Assembly (NCBI GenBank): GCA_024704765.1
Contig: JAKMXF010000299.1
Span: forward strand, 186,001-250,000
DNA length: 64,000 nt
Direction: 5' to 3'
From: Oopsacas minuta
Lineage: Eukaryota; Porifera; Hexactinellida; Lyssacinosida; Leucopsacidae
Of the stretch, positions 38,110 through 50,136 are shown one piece after another. Numbering within the stretch: the stretch's first letter is position 1; every line of letters starts with the position of its first letter. The notes under the pieces were generated by a model. The model did no database searches. It was given only the letters and a program-made list of their open reading frames with translations, and had not been told where the DNA came from. The translations under genes and the position numbers were made by a program.

Positions 38110-38524
38110 TTGTAACGACTTGGAATTATCTAATAATGACTAACGGACAGAAGATTAAATAAAATATCTTTGGAGATCTGTTGCCAGATTATAATAAATA
38201 TGGCCGTGGAAAAACAAGAGTAAGAAAGTAAATATGTGTTGTGATATATGCAAATAAGTAAAACAGCTCAACATTTAATATGAGGACAAAATACATAGTA
38301 CTCTTCCATAAGCCACAATTTAATATACGATTGTAGGTACAGAAATCTATATTAAAAATAATTATCCAATTAGAAAACAAAAAAATAACCAGAAGTTCAA
38401 GGTAGAATCCAAAAGGATAGGAGGATATCCAGACGGAGTTAAAAGATCGTATTAGCATAATGAAAAAACATTAACTTGAAATCTGTTTATGAGTATTTAC
38501 AATGGAAAGTAGAATTGGAAATAA
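38110..38524. other. spacer between the two CSK genes
   Basis: 415 bases between copy B's stop and copy A's ATG. An 89-codon ORF on the minus strand (38189-38458) is hydrophobic but has no recognised motif. This spacer must contain the 3' end of copy B and the promoter of copy A. Confidence 0.5.
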
Positions 38525-41012
<2,488 letters not shown>

Positions 41013-41576
41013 TTGTAACGCAATATAATATAAGGAAATGATCTAATACGGTATACAATAGAAAATAGAAGTATATAAATGCTTGTGCAGAGAATGCATA
41101 CACTCTTATAATGAGATCAGAGAATATATAATTTTGTGACAGATGATGGATAACTTCATCAATAATGGAAGCCTGCCATTTCAATAGAAGCCAAAAATTT
41201 GGTCTATTTCAAAAACATAACCATTCGGATATTGCGAGACATTTGGGAATAAACTGAATGAGACTAGCAATACTTTAGGGAATATATAATATTTAACTGG
41301 TGTGACACGGCCCTCACAGATTAGCTATGCAGTGAATAGAAAGAGTATTGAATAGCAAATAATACTTTAGAGGTTGTATTTCTATATAAGAGACTGGTAC
41401 AAGTGTATTGGGGGCATTTATACAATCAAACATCTTATTAATACTTCAAAGTAACTAAACCAGAGTATTTGCCATCAGAAATTAAAATATTCTATATTTG
41501 TGATAATATAATATTTGACATCCATTTTAACATCAAATTAAACACAAGCAATTACACCTATCAATACAGAAATGAG
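41013..41576. other. spacer between CSK copy B and VPS39
   Basis: 564 bases, AT-rich. It should contain the CSK copy B promoter and the VPS39 3' untranslated region. No ORF or repeat of note. Confidence 0.5.
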
Positions 41577-44237
41577 TTAGGAGTTTAATCCTGGGTTCTT
41601 TGCACGTTCTTGCTTAATCTGGTTCGCATCCCAGCAATAATAATGTACAATACTACCGTTATTAGCGTTCCATGCAAACGCACTATCACCCAATTTCTTC
41701 TTACAATGATCACATATAGTATCATCTGTTATATGATAGAATGTGCCTTCTGATCTAATACGCTCACGCTGTACTTGTACGTGCTGGGCGAATATTAAGG
41801 ATTTTGTTACTTGATTTGTTCTACGCTCTTTCGATTTCTTCTCCAGTACGCTAGTTAGGAAAACTTGTAGATCTCTAAGGGGAGTGTCTGGGGGTAAAAG
41901 ATTCAATACTTGACTAGTATCGATTACTTCATGGTACTTTGAGAGTAATGCAAGAGCAGATTTCATGTTTGACTCAAGTTTATCACGTCTAGGTGATTCT
42001 ATACCCAATTTTTCAAGATCAGGCGTTATTAAATACATTTTCATAAGTAGTAAGTATATGTCACGAAAATGCGGATAGTTCTTCTCACAGTAATCCTCTG
42101 CTAATGATGGAGATCTGAGTATGTATGCATATATTGCTAAAGCAGGTTCATGTCTTTCAAGTCTACCAAGTAGTAGAGCTCGTTCTTCATACAAATCACC
42201 TTGTGGGAATGATGATATTAATTTCTCAGGCTTGTAGTGTTGAGAATTTTCTAGAAAACTAATCAATTCTCTCCGTATACTCCCTAGTCCACCAGGTTCT
42301 TGCCCAGCCTTTGGTCTCTCTTCAAATTTCTTCCCTTTATAAGGTTCTAATAATCTTAATACTTCTGATTTATAACAGAGAACAAGTTCGTTATGGAAAT
42401 GACTTTTGGTTTCTCCCCAATTGATCATTATTGCTTTCAAATAAGGAATAACTAAGCCCTTATTTTCGTTCTTAATAAAATCGAGTACTATCTCTCGATC
42501 TAAATACTCAACTTCTTGTATATCCTCTGTGAATATTTTCAATCCTTCTTCTGGAGTTTTTCCTAGCACCCATTTAGAAAATTGTAGAATAAGTGGCAGA
42601 TGATTTGGCCCTAGTTTCTGAAGATAGTCAATGGTATGCGCTGGACCACATAAAGGTGCTTGAGATTGATGGTGGCAAGACATTAACAAATTCAGCGATT
42701 TTTTATGTTCACCTTTCGTATTATACAATTGAATCAATTCTGGTAATTTTGATTTTCTTTTCAAAATACGTTCACTCTCCACAAGGAATAGATAATTATC
42801 TTTTAGTCGTACTAACGGTCCAATTAACGACTCATTACACTCTGCATAGCACTTCAATAATGTAGTATCGATTATCTGTAACATATCTATTGTGGGAGTA
42901 TCCGTCTCACCAGGTTTCAACTTTTCTTTATACAAATTCCGTTGTTGCATTAGATACTGAGTAAGTACGTCCATAGCTTGGCTAAGATCCTTGCCAGTAA
43001 GCGGTGGAGGTTCAGCAGGATGTTTACGTTTCAGACGAATAGCATCAGGCAATAGTTTAGGGTATAAACTGATGACGTCAATTGGGTCTGCCTGTATCTG
43101 AGAATATTTTTCTAGAGACTGTTCAAATTCATGTTGAGTGAAAAGAGAAAATGCTTGTAGACGTTTAATATGCAATACTTGCCCTTTCTTTTCTTCAGGA
43201 GTGCCTTCAAGCATTTCAGCTAACAATAATCCAACACTAAAATGTTTCGATTGTATAGCAGTTTTCAGTTGTCTGTGTATAGCTATAGGTTCCAATCTCC
43301 AAATAAACTGAGCAGATGCGACATAAGCATGTTCCGCGTTCACAATACATTTCGGGCTTTCTGGTAACATAAGCGTTTGTATGCGAAACGGATTCGTATC
43401 CTCAACAGCTCTGACCTCTATCATTTTATTCAAAAGTGCTACGTAATACGGGTATGAGTATATAAAATCGAGGGGAATATCTCCCCATGATATTGTGTAC
43501 TTACGGGAGGGCTGACCATGAGAACTAAGAAAATGAGTTTTATCGTCCTTACAGATCGCTACCTCATCGTTATCTACATTCTTTACTAGCGGTTCGGAGC
43601 GTACATGTCCAAGAGGGAAGATTTCCTTAATCTGTAAGCTTGATTTTACAGGAACAAAGAAATATTCTTTTTTCACTCCCACAAATACTGCATCACACTC
43701 TTTATTCCACACTACACATCTAGCAGAATCTGTGAGATTCTGTTCACCAAGGTGTTCCCATGTACGTTCCTTAGCACGGGCATGTGGCCCACCTTTACCC
43801 GATAGAAAGAAGAATACGAGTCGTTTCTTCTCCGCGAGGCAAAGCGTGAGTTGCCGCACACCTACGTCTTCTGTAGTGACAGAGATCGCGAATAAATGAC
43901 ACGCTCTATTACGAATAGATAGATCAGTTGGTGTGAGTTGATCTAAGTTATGAACAAGAAGTTCTCCATCTGTCAAAGCGAAAAGTAGCCGAAATTCTGT
44001 TGAAACTGCCATTTGAATTATAGGTTTTTTAGAAATACCACGAGCAGTGTTTTTCAATTCAGGCTCAAAAAGATCTTCTCCTTTCTCTTGGAATATTTTC
44101 TGGTTATTAGATGCGATGTAGTAGCCAAGAATGTGACCTTCTTTTGTACCCACGGCTAGCCAATCGCCCCATGTTGTCATGGACTCTACAGTGAGGGGAA
44201 GCTTCTTCAAGATGGGAACAAGTTCAAATGTGTCCAT
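41577..44237 (-). CDS. VPS39: VPS39 (HOPS complex subunit)
   Basis: VPS39/Vam6 is the HOPS tethering subunit that contacts Rab7 on late endosomes, lysosomes and vacuole contacts. 886 residues (human 875 or 886 by isoform), single exon, ATG at 44237. The start FELVPILKKLPLTVESM and WLAVGTKEGHILGY matches the CNH domain that opens VPS39. Further matches are LLQ/IIDTTLLKCYAECNESL in the middle, WVLGKTPEEGLKIFTEDI, EERALLLGRLERHEPALAIY, and TSVLEKKSKERR near the end. The C-terminus is a zinc-binding segment, CDHCKKKLGDSAFAWN to HYYC. No introns are visible, unlike the neighbouring CSK genes. Confidence 0.97.
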   Translation of the reverse strand: MDTFELVPILKKLPLTVESMTTWGDWLAVGTKEGHILGYYIASNNQKIFQEKGEDLFEPELKNTARGISKKPIIQMAVSTEFRLLFALTDGELLVHNLDQLTPTDLSIRNRACHLFAISVTTEDVGVRQLTLCLAEKKRLVFFFLSGKGGPHARAKERTWEHLGEQNLTDSARCVVWNKECDAVFVGVKKEYFFVPVKSSLQIKEIFPLGHVRSEPLVKNVDNDEVAICKDDKTHFLSSHGQPSRKYTISWGDIPLDFIYSYPYYVALLNKMIEVRAVEDTNPFRIQTLMLPESPKCIVNAEHAYVASAQFIWRLEPIAIHRQLKTAIQSKHFSVGLLLAEMLEGTPEEKKGQVLHIKRLQAFSLFTQHEFEQSLEKYSQIQADPIDVISLYPKLLPDAIRLKRKHPAEPPPLTGKDLSQAMDVLTQYLMQQRNLYKEKLKPGETDTPTIDMLQIIDTTLLKCYAECNESLIGPLVRLKDNYLFLVESERILKRKSKLPELIQLYNTKGEHKKSLNLLMSCHHQSQAPLCGPAHTIDYLQKLGPNHLPLILQFSKWVLGKTPEEGLKIFTEDIQEVEYLDREIVLDFIKNENKGLVIPYLKAIMINWGETKSHFHNELVLCYKSEVLRLLEPYKGKKFEERPKAGQEPGGLGSIRRELISFLENSQHYKPEKLISSFPQGDLYEERALLLGRLERHEPALAIYAYILRSPSLAEDYCEKNYPHFRDIYLLLMKMYLITPDLEKLGIESPRRDKLESNMKSALALLSKYHEVIDTSQVLNLLPPDTPLRDLQVFLTSVLEKKSKERRTNQVTKSLIFAQHVQVQRERIRSEGTFYHITDDTICDHCKKKLGDSAFAWNANNGSIVHYYCWDANQIKQERAKNPGLNS

Positions 44238-44549
44238 CCCAAACTTTGTATACAGAATAAACTAATCTTAGATAAGTTTAGGCAGTTATGTTGCCTATTT
44301 ATATACATATAGTTATGAGGATACTGTGAGTATTGAGGCCCTAACATATGAATCCGTTAAATAAATGTTGATATTTATGAAACAATAATACAATAAACAA
44401 ATGACAATCAACAGGGACTAAAACTCAGTCACTGGCTCAAGAGGATAACAACTTTTCGTAGTCAAATTATATGTAACCATAAAGTACAGTATCAGATGGA
44501 TAGTAAAACTAGTGGATCAGTATTGATGTGATTTGTTATCAAAAGACAA

Positions 44550-44715
44550 ATGTCCGAAGTAATGGATATATTGAACGACACTGCTTTATTAGTTGAGGAA
44601 TTAGGCGGTGATAATCCATCCAGGCTCGAATCTCCACTCCAAATTAAAACAGCTGACGCAGAAATACCTGAGGCAAAACAAGCTGACCTAATTCTATTCA
44701 GTCCAGCTAGCTTGT
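44550..44715 (+). CDS. possible first coding exon of an unidentified gene
   Basis: ATG at 44550 opens 55 codons of acidic, helix-prone protein (MSEVMDILNDTALLVEELGG) ending at a perfect GTAAGT donor at 44716. I cannot find the following exon; a GC-rich inverted-repeat block begins right after. It could be the start of the gene whose exons lie at 49.8-51.1 kb, but phases cannot be linked. The overlapping minus-strand ORF (44492-44731) looks like a shadow. Confidence 0.3.
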
Positions 44716-44749
44716 GTAAGTTACCGTCCAAATTGAGTATTTGGCACTG

Positions 44750-45012
44750 CCAAACTTGTCAGAGTGGCAGTGGTCCTCCGGGTGAGCTGTCCCCCCGGAC
44801 TTGTGGCACTAGGGTGATATGTCCCCCGGACCTCTGGCACTAGGGTCAGTAGTCCGGGGGACATCTGACCCAAAGTGGGGACTACTTACCCTAGTGCCAG
44901 AGGTCCGGGGGGACACTCCACACTAGTGCCATTCGTCGGCGGGACTCCTTGCCCTAGTGTCACTAGTCCGGGGGACATTTGGCCCTAGTGCCACTAGTCC
45001 GGGGGGACAGAA
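44750..45012. repeat. GC-rich inverted-repeat block
   Basis: About 260 bases, strikingly GC-rich against the AT-rich surroundings, built from variants of a CCCTAGTGCCACTAGTCCGG-type unit in both orientations. The clearest pair is 44821-44846 and 44888-44914, which are reverse complements over 26 bases with one extra G, able to form a long hairpin. Five or more degenerate units are recognisable. No ORF of meaning. Confidence 0.85.
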
Positions 45013-45402
45013 TTTAGGGAGGACACATGACACTACCACACCGGTATAGAATGCATATATAAAGCTTCCTCGGATTTAGCGACCTTTTTTTGCCTGCCCA
45101 AACGAGTGTCGTTAAATCCAATGTTTACTGTATATCAAATTTTCTTCACCTCTTTTATGAGTATATTTATACACATATGATGAAAACTGTAACTTGTACG
45201 TCTTTGCCGTTAGTTTCATAATAAATATAGTTGCACGATTTGGGAGCATATTGAATTGACTGGTTTGTGTAATTGAAGAGCAACAAAGGAAATCTCGAAA
45301 AATAATTCAAATAATAGATTGATTGAGGTATGCGAATTAAAATACATACAAAAATTGAATACTTCATAATAGTAAAAATACATTAATTATACGGAAATAA
45401 GG

Positions 45403-45774
45403 AAGGAGTTAGCAAAGAGAGGGAATGGTTGGGGACTAATACCATGAGGAGTAGTATCGTAGTGTACAGGAGGGTAGCATGTATGATAAATGCTATACTG
45501 TTGATGTAAGGAAGTAGTGGCTACAGGAATGTGAGGTTGTTGTGTATCCATAGATTGTGTCATCTGTTCCTTTTGTTGTTGCAGGAAATATTCCCAAATC
45601 TCAGATAGAGCAGGAGTAGAATGAGGGACTGAGTAATGGACTTGTACATCTTACCAGTCCAATATCTCATTGCCTGTCCCTATGTCCATTGCCTCATACT
45701 CTGGATCTATGTCAATAGGCGAGGTTTCAGGAGCTGTATGCTGTTCTGGTACCAGATCTTGTTCCATAGTGCTA
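45403..45774 (-). pseudogene. broken ORF, unknown Q/P-rich protein
   Basis: Minus-strand frame starting ATG at about 45770 (MEQDLVPEQHTAPETSPIDI) runs to TGG then TAA at about 45649. It continues in the same frame with coding-like sequence (DVQVHYSVPHSTPALSEIWE, FLQQQKEQMTQSMDTQQ) to a stop near 45403. A single in-frame stop interrupts it. The TGGTAAG context looks like a splice donor, but removing the short segment to the next AG breaks the frame. I do not recognise the protein. Pseudogene is the simplest reading; bounds are approximate. Confidence 0.4.
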
Positions 45775-45872
45775 ATGTTATCTTTCCTAATTTACAAAGT
45801 GTAATCAATCAATTTGGATAAATAACTTTGAAGTCAAACAGAGTATTTCCCTGAATAAGCGCCAGATCACTT

Positions 45873-46085
45873 ATGTCACAATACGAACGCAATCAATACC
45901 AAGAATACGAGATTATGAGCGAACACAGAGAGGATATTCATAATATCATATATTCAAGTCACTGGATTGACTCACACCAGCAGGAAATGGACAACTCTTT
46001 GCTTACTTCAGAAAGTGGATTAATACAATTAGCTTTTCGGAAGAGGATGGTAGTTTATATGGTTATGAAGAGGATGATATTGTAA
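45873..46085 (+). other. short degenerate ORF
   Basis: ATG at 45873 opens MSQYERNQYQEYEIMSEHRE and continues to residue 57, after which a different frame looks more coding-like (ISFSEEDGSLYGYEEDDI followed by a GTAAGC donor). This suggests a frameshifted relic or two unlinked exons. No recognised domain. Confidence 0.25.
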
Positions 46086-46261
46086 GCACGGAAATTGCTA
46101 TTTTGCTTCTAGCAATAATTGAAAATGATTTTGTTTTGGAAAAGAAATTTCACTTGATCGGCAACACGTACCAACCCGTCAACGTACCAGTGTTGTTATG
46201 CTGTTTTTGACGTACCAGTGTTGTGGAACACTCTATCCACATTCAAATGAAATTAAGCTGA

Positions 46262-46690
46262 TGTTTCTATGTATTCTCCCCACAGCATGGAGGCGATTGT
46301 CTCTCCCTCCTTAGAGGAGATCCTCCTAGATTCGGACAGATCCATCTTGTTGCCTACAACCAAGAATGGGATGGATAGATTTACTTATCTCTTGATGTCT
46401 TTTTGTATTTCCTTGATTTCCTGCAGACTGAATCTATCTATGACAGAGAACACCAACAGATAGCCGTCACATTGATGGTAGAACTCTTCCCGAATAATTC
46501 CACACTCATCAGTTCCTGCTGTATCCAGGATCTGTAAGATGTATAAACTGTCCTCCACTCTAGCCGGAGCCTCGTATACCTCCTCTATTGTAGGAGTATA
46601 TCCACACACGAATTCAGTAAAATGAGACATGTCTTACCAACAGTACCTACTCCTAACACGAGGATTTTAATCTGTTCCCTCTTCATTTTC
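46262..46690 (-). pseudogene. Ras-superfamily GTPase pseudogene
   Basis: Reading the minus strand from about 46688: MKREQIKILVLGVGTVGKTC gives the P-loop. The frame then slips by one base before FTEFVCGYTPTIEEVYE (effector region), then LQILDTAGTDECGIIREEFY (DTAG switch II) and GYLLVFSVIDRFSLQEI. An in-frame TAA follows DIKR near 46385, after which the same frame continues as SIPFLVVGNKMDLSESRR (NKxD motif) and ends WGEYIETSA then TAA. All Ras G motifs are recognisable, but there is one frameshift and one internal stop and no introns. It may be a processed copy. An unannotated intron cannot repair both defects. Confidence 0.7.
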
Positions 46691-46867
46691 ATTCACTATT
46701 CTGTTGAATAATTATATTATTCAGCAACACTCATTTATAACTTTTCTAGGATTTAAACCACTTTCGGTCGAGGGATCGCTCGAAACCACTTTTCACGAGT
46801 TTCAACATCAGTAGGAAAGGAAAAAGTAGGCACATATGAATCACCTTGACTGTGATAATTCGACTTA

Positions 46868-48179
46868 CAGGGTGTCTAATAAGTTCTGTTATACATTTTC
46901 GCGCCTTAGACAGTAGCTATTAATATACTTATGAAGTAATCTTCTAGAATTTCTTGTAGCATTTTTGGCGCCCTTTCAAATTATACCAAGTATATATCAT
47001 TCAAGTTGATGATTTCCCAGAAAATCATGTTAGAAGAAATTCGTTCAAAAATTGTCACTTTTCACGAATCTGGATTTAGCAATAGTGAAATTCTAAAAAG
47101 GCTAAAAAATGATAAAGTGAATCCCATGTTGATCTATCGCACAATAAAACGATATATAGAGACTGGCAGCGTGTCCGACAGGAAACGAATTGGTCGTCCA
47201 AGATCCGCCCGCACACCAGCCCTGAAGAATAGTGTTAGATGTCGAATCCTAAGAAATCCCCGGCGTTCAATGCGAAAAATGTCTCGTGAATTCTGTGTCA
47301 ATCACGAAACGATGCGGAAATTGGTTGTAGAGGACCTAGGAATGAAGTCCTATAAGCGGAAAAACGTACACCATCTTAACGACTCCATACGTCGTAAGCG
47401 ACTCGAAAGATGCATACAACTAAAAGCCCGATTCGCTCCTGGGACTGAAGATCAGATTCTCTTCTCAGATGAGAAGCTGTTCACCGTTGAGGAGGCAAGC
47501 AATCGTCAAAACGACCGTATACTTGCTTCTCGAAGTCAGGATATCCCAGATAGCATCAAGTACATTGATAGAGTCCAGAAGCCTCTTTCTCTGATGGTAT
47601 GGGCGGGAGTGTCGGCAGACTCACGGACAAACCTGATTTTTGTCCCCCAAGGAGTGAAAATAAACTCCCAGACGTACAGAGAACTGGTCTTGGAGCCTGA
47701 AATTGCGTCTGCGGGTGAGAATCTCTTTCAAAACCATCCTTGGACTTACCAACAAGACTCTGCGCCTGCACATGCTTCAAAAGTATCCCAGAGTTGGTTC
47801 CGTGAGCAAAATATCGATTTCATAAGTAAGGATGAATGGCCACCATCAAGCCCAGATTTAAACCCACTCGACTATTCTGTTTGGGCAAACTTGGAGAGCA
47901 GGGCCTGTGCGAAATCTCACAAGAGTTTGGAGTCCCTCAAAGTTAGTTTGTTGAGCGAATGGCGGAAAATCCCACAGGAGGAGCTGCGAAAAGCTGTCCA
48001 TCAGTTTCGGAGCAGACTAACTTCCGTAATTCATAAAAAGGGAGGCTATATTGAATGATATTTGTAATTTGTAATTAGGAACATAAGTCCTAAGAAAATA
48101 GAAAGTTTCATGGCTTTACAATGGATAAATTTGAAATTATTGGGGAATTGATATATAACAGAACTTATTAGACACCCTG
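46868..48179 (+). mobile_element. complete Tc1/mariner-type transposon
   Basis: 1,312 bp flanked by TA on both sides. The terminal inverted repeats are perfect over 25 bases: left CAGGGTGTCTAATAAGTTCT and on to GTTATA, right its exact complement ending 48179. It contains one uninterrupted transposase gene (47009-48058). Perfect ends and an intact ORF suggest recent arrival. Confidence 0.96.
47009..48058 (+). CDS. Tc1/mariner transposase
   Basis: 349 residues from ATG at 47009. N-terminal helix-turn-helix DNA-binding region (SGFSNSEILKRLKN; then GSVSDRKRIGRPRSART with the GRPR AT-hook-like linker) and a C-terminal DDE catalytic domain: first Asp in LFSDEK, second in YQQDSAPAH, third in WPPSSPDLNPLDYSVW. 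By my count 32 residues separate the second and third Asp, which differs from the usual DD34E and DD34D spacing. All three catalytic residues are present and there is no stop or frameshift, so the enzyme may be active. It mobilises DNA between TA dinucleotides by cut and paste. It is closest in feel to Tc1/mariner families common in invertebrates. Confidence 0.96.
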   Translation: MISQKIMLEEIRSKIVTFHESGFSNSEILKRLKNDKVNPMLIYRTIKRYIETGSVSDRKRIGRPRSARTPALKNSVRCRILRNPRRSMRKMSREFCVNHETMRKLVVEDLGMKSYKRKNVHHLNDSIRRKRLERCIQLKARFAPGTEDQILFSDEKLFTVEEASNRQNDRILASRSQDIPDSIKYIDRVQKPLSLMVWAGVSADSRTNLIFVPQGVKINSQTYRELVLEPEIASAGENLFQNHPWTYQQDSAPAHASKVSQSWFREQNIDFISKDEWPPSSPDLNPLDYSVWANLESRACAKSHKSLESLKVSLLSEWRKIPQEELRKAVHQFRSRLTSVIHKKGGYIE

Positions 48180-48707
48180 TATATTATACGTTACGCAAGT
48201 ATATTTCATTATTCACTATAAAATATCATTTCTCAAAGCCAATATGTATTTTAATAACACTGGATAGATAAGATCAATTTACTTGATTAGATTAGCTATT
48301 CTAAGCTTAAAATTATTAAATTGCATGTCAAACAGACCCACAAAAGCCACACCAGACTCGTATCATCTTATATATCTGTAATATTTCTAACAAATGTGCG
48401 GATAATACTGCTTTACTTCTTTGATAATTTCCTTGTGTTTAATTTCATTCACTTAAGTATTAGTAATTTATATAATTGAATTATTTGTATAATCTTATTA
48501 ATATTTTAAACATTAATTACTTGCCCGCCTTTAATAATTTAATTAAATTCCTTTAACCCCTTATGGTATCCAAGTTGATCGTAGTTTTTAATAAGTTTTT
48601 GAGTGTATTTAATTATTATGAGAAGTGTATGGGATTAGTTAAGTTATTTCTGTAAAAATTGTATTAATTTCTTAGGAATGTAAATTGCATTCAGAAAGTA
48701 TAACGTA

Positions 48708-48866
48708 CAGTGGAACCCCGCTTAACGGCCACCCCAGAATAGCGGCCACCTCGATATACCGACCACTGTTTAAAGTCCCGTTTAATATACTATAGACATT
48801 AACAAGTTTCACAATTACGGCCATTTTTCTCGGTCCCGTGGGTGACCGTATTTCCGGGTTCCACTG
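48708..48866. mobile_element. pogo-like MITE, family C
   Basis: 159 bp with inverted ends CAGTGGAACCCCGCTTAACG and complement of GGGTTCCACTG, TA on each side, and internal GGCCACC and CGGTCCCGTGG blocks. Non-coding. Similar ends are widespread in Tigger/pogo-derived MITEs. Confidence 0.8.
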
Positions 48867-48928
48867 TATATAAATTTAGAGATTGGTTATTTTGTATATT
48901 AATTAATTAATAATTATTAGGAGTATAC

Positions 48929-49050
48929 AGTAGACTCCGTTTAATAGTGTTGGTTCTATTAACCGGAGTATTTAACACTATTTGTATGGTTCTGTTTCTT
49001 GTCAAGTGACCCGATTAACCGTGGTTATATTAAGCAGAGTACTGTACTAC
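48929..49050. mobile_element. pogo-like MITE, family D
   Basis: About 122 bp with imperfect inverted ends CAGTAGACTCCGTTTAATAG and CAGTACTCTGCTTAATATAA (complement of the right end), flanked by TA. Internal ATTAACCG blocks occur in both orientations. Non-coding. Confidence 0.65.
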
Positions 49051-49471
49051 AAAATACTGGATAATTTTAACTTTTACAAGTACAAATTTCCATCTTCATT
49101 TGGTGTTAGCATTACCAAGATAGTCTACACGATTAAAGCTTCATTGAGCGATTTATATAATACATACTTCATTATAATGAAATTTATATACAAGTCAAAT
49201 GATGTCAATTGTCCTAATTCGAGATTGACTTAGACGTATGTTAATCCGTTCAAATAGCTCACGTAAAGGGTTTAACGTACAGTAATTTCTTCAGGAAGTG
49301 AACACCCTGGGGACCAGTCAAAATATACACATACGTAAGGTGTTCTGTTTGTAGCAATGATAACATTTGGCACCGAGAAAAGTATTCATCTTTTATAGGT
49401 TTTACTATAGTATCCATTTAATACATGCACTTGTACTTGGCTAGTGTATATCTATAATTCATGCCACATAC

Positions 49472-49680
49472 CAGTGACGGACACTGGAAATTATTGAGGG
49501 GGTGCTCAAAACAAATTACATAATTATCAAAATTTCGTATCGCTGTGTTTTCAACTTGATCACAATTCATAAGTTTACTTTCTTCATCATTATCAAGCTT
49601 GAATAATATTTTGTTCACGAACTAATGAAATCACACTTTCACCGAAAATATTGGCCCCCACTAGCTAGTATCCGCCACTG
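49472..49680. mobile_element. hAT-type MITE with 8-bp target duplication
   Basis: 209 bp. Left end CAGTGACGGACACTGG and right end complement CAGTGGCGGATACTAGC form imperfect inverted repeats. It is flanked by a perfect 8-bp direct repeat CCACATAC (49464-49471 and 49681-49688). Eight-base duplications are the signature of hAT elements. No transposase is encoded; a matching end fragment (CAGTGGCGGAGG) occurs near 58137. Confidence 0.88.
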
Positions 49681-49832
49681 CCACATACCATAAATCATAC
49701 AGTTATGTTAATGAGTTTATTCGCTATTGTGCTTTTGTTTTTCCTTGCACATTCATTCACGATACAAATGTAATTACTAAAAAGTTGAGTTTCCGTATTC
49801 GCATATATTATTAAATTAATAATATTACACAG

Positions 49833-50078
49833 GTGGAGACGAAACGTGCTCAACCAAAGGATGGAACCGTTCCAAGGCCGAAGAAACCTGATAGAGGTGA
49901 GCTATTAAATTAGAGTACTTGCACTGTCTGATTTTTCTACCAATTTTGAGTGTGTTACCTGTCCGAAAGTGGAAAGATGTATCGTTATTTTGTAATCCAG
50001 ACTAATACTAAAATAAGCTACGTCTCACTTAAACATAATCTCCTAAATATCTTACTTCCTCCGCTAAAGTTGTATTAC

Positions 50079-50136
<58 letters not shown>

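Larger units (their letters stand above)
48180..49832. other. AT-rich region with several MITEs
   Basis: 1.65 kb after the transposon. It contains three short DNA-transposon relics (listed separately). The ORF at 48982-49233 largely overlaps one of them and has no recognised motif. No gene is supported. Confidence 0.55.

Noticed and set aside
38189-38458. Hydrophobic 89-codon ORF between the CSK copies
   Set aside because: AT-rich sequence tends to give leucine/phenylalanine-rich frames; no start context, signal or homologue evident.
44750-45012. Possible CRISPR array
   Set aside because: Repeats are degenerate, occur in both orientations and lack regular spacers; the genome is eukaryotic.
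45620-45650. 26-base ultra-short intron removing the TAA in the broken ORF
   Set aside because: Splicing GTAAG...CTCAG shifts into a frame with an early stop, so it does not rescue the protein.
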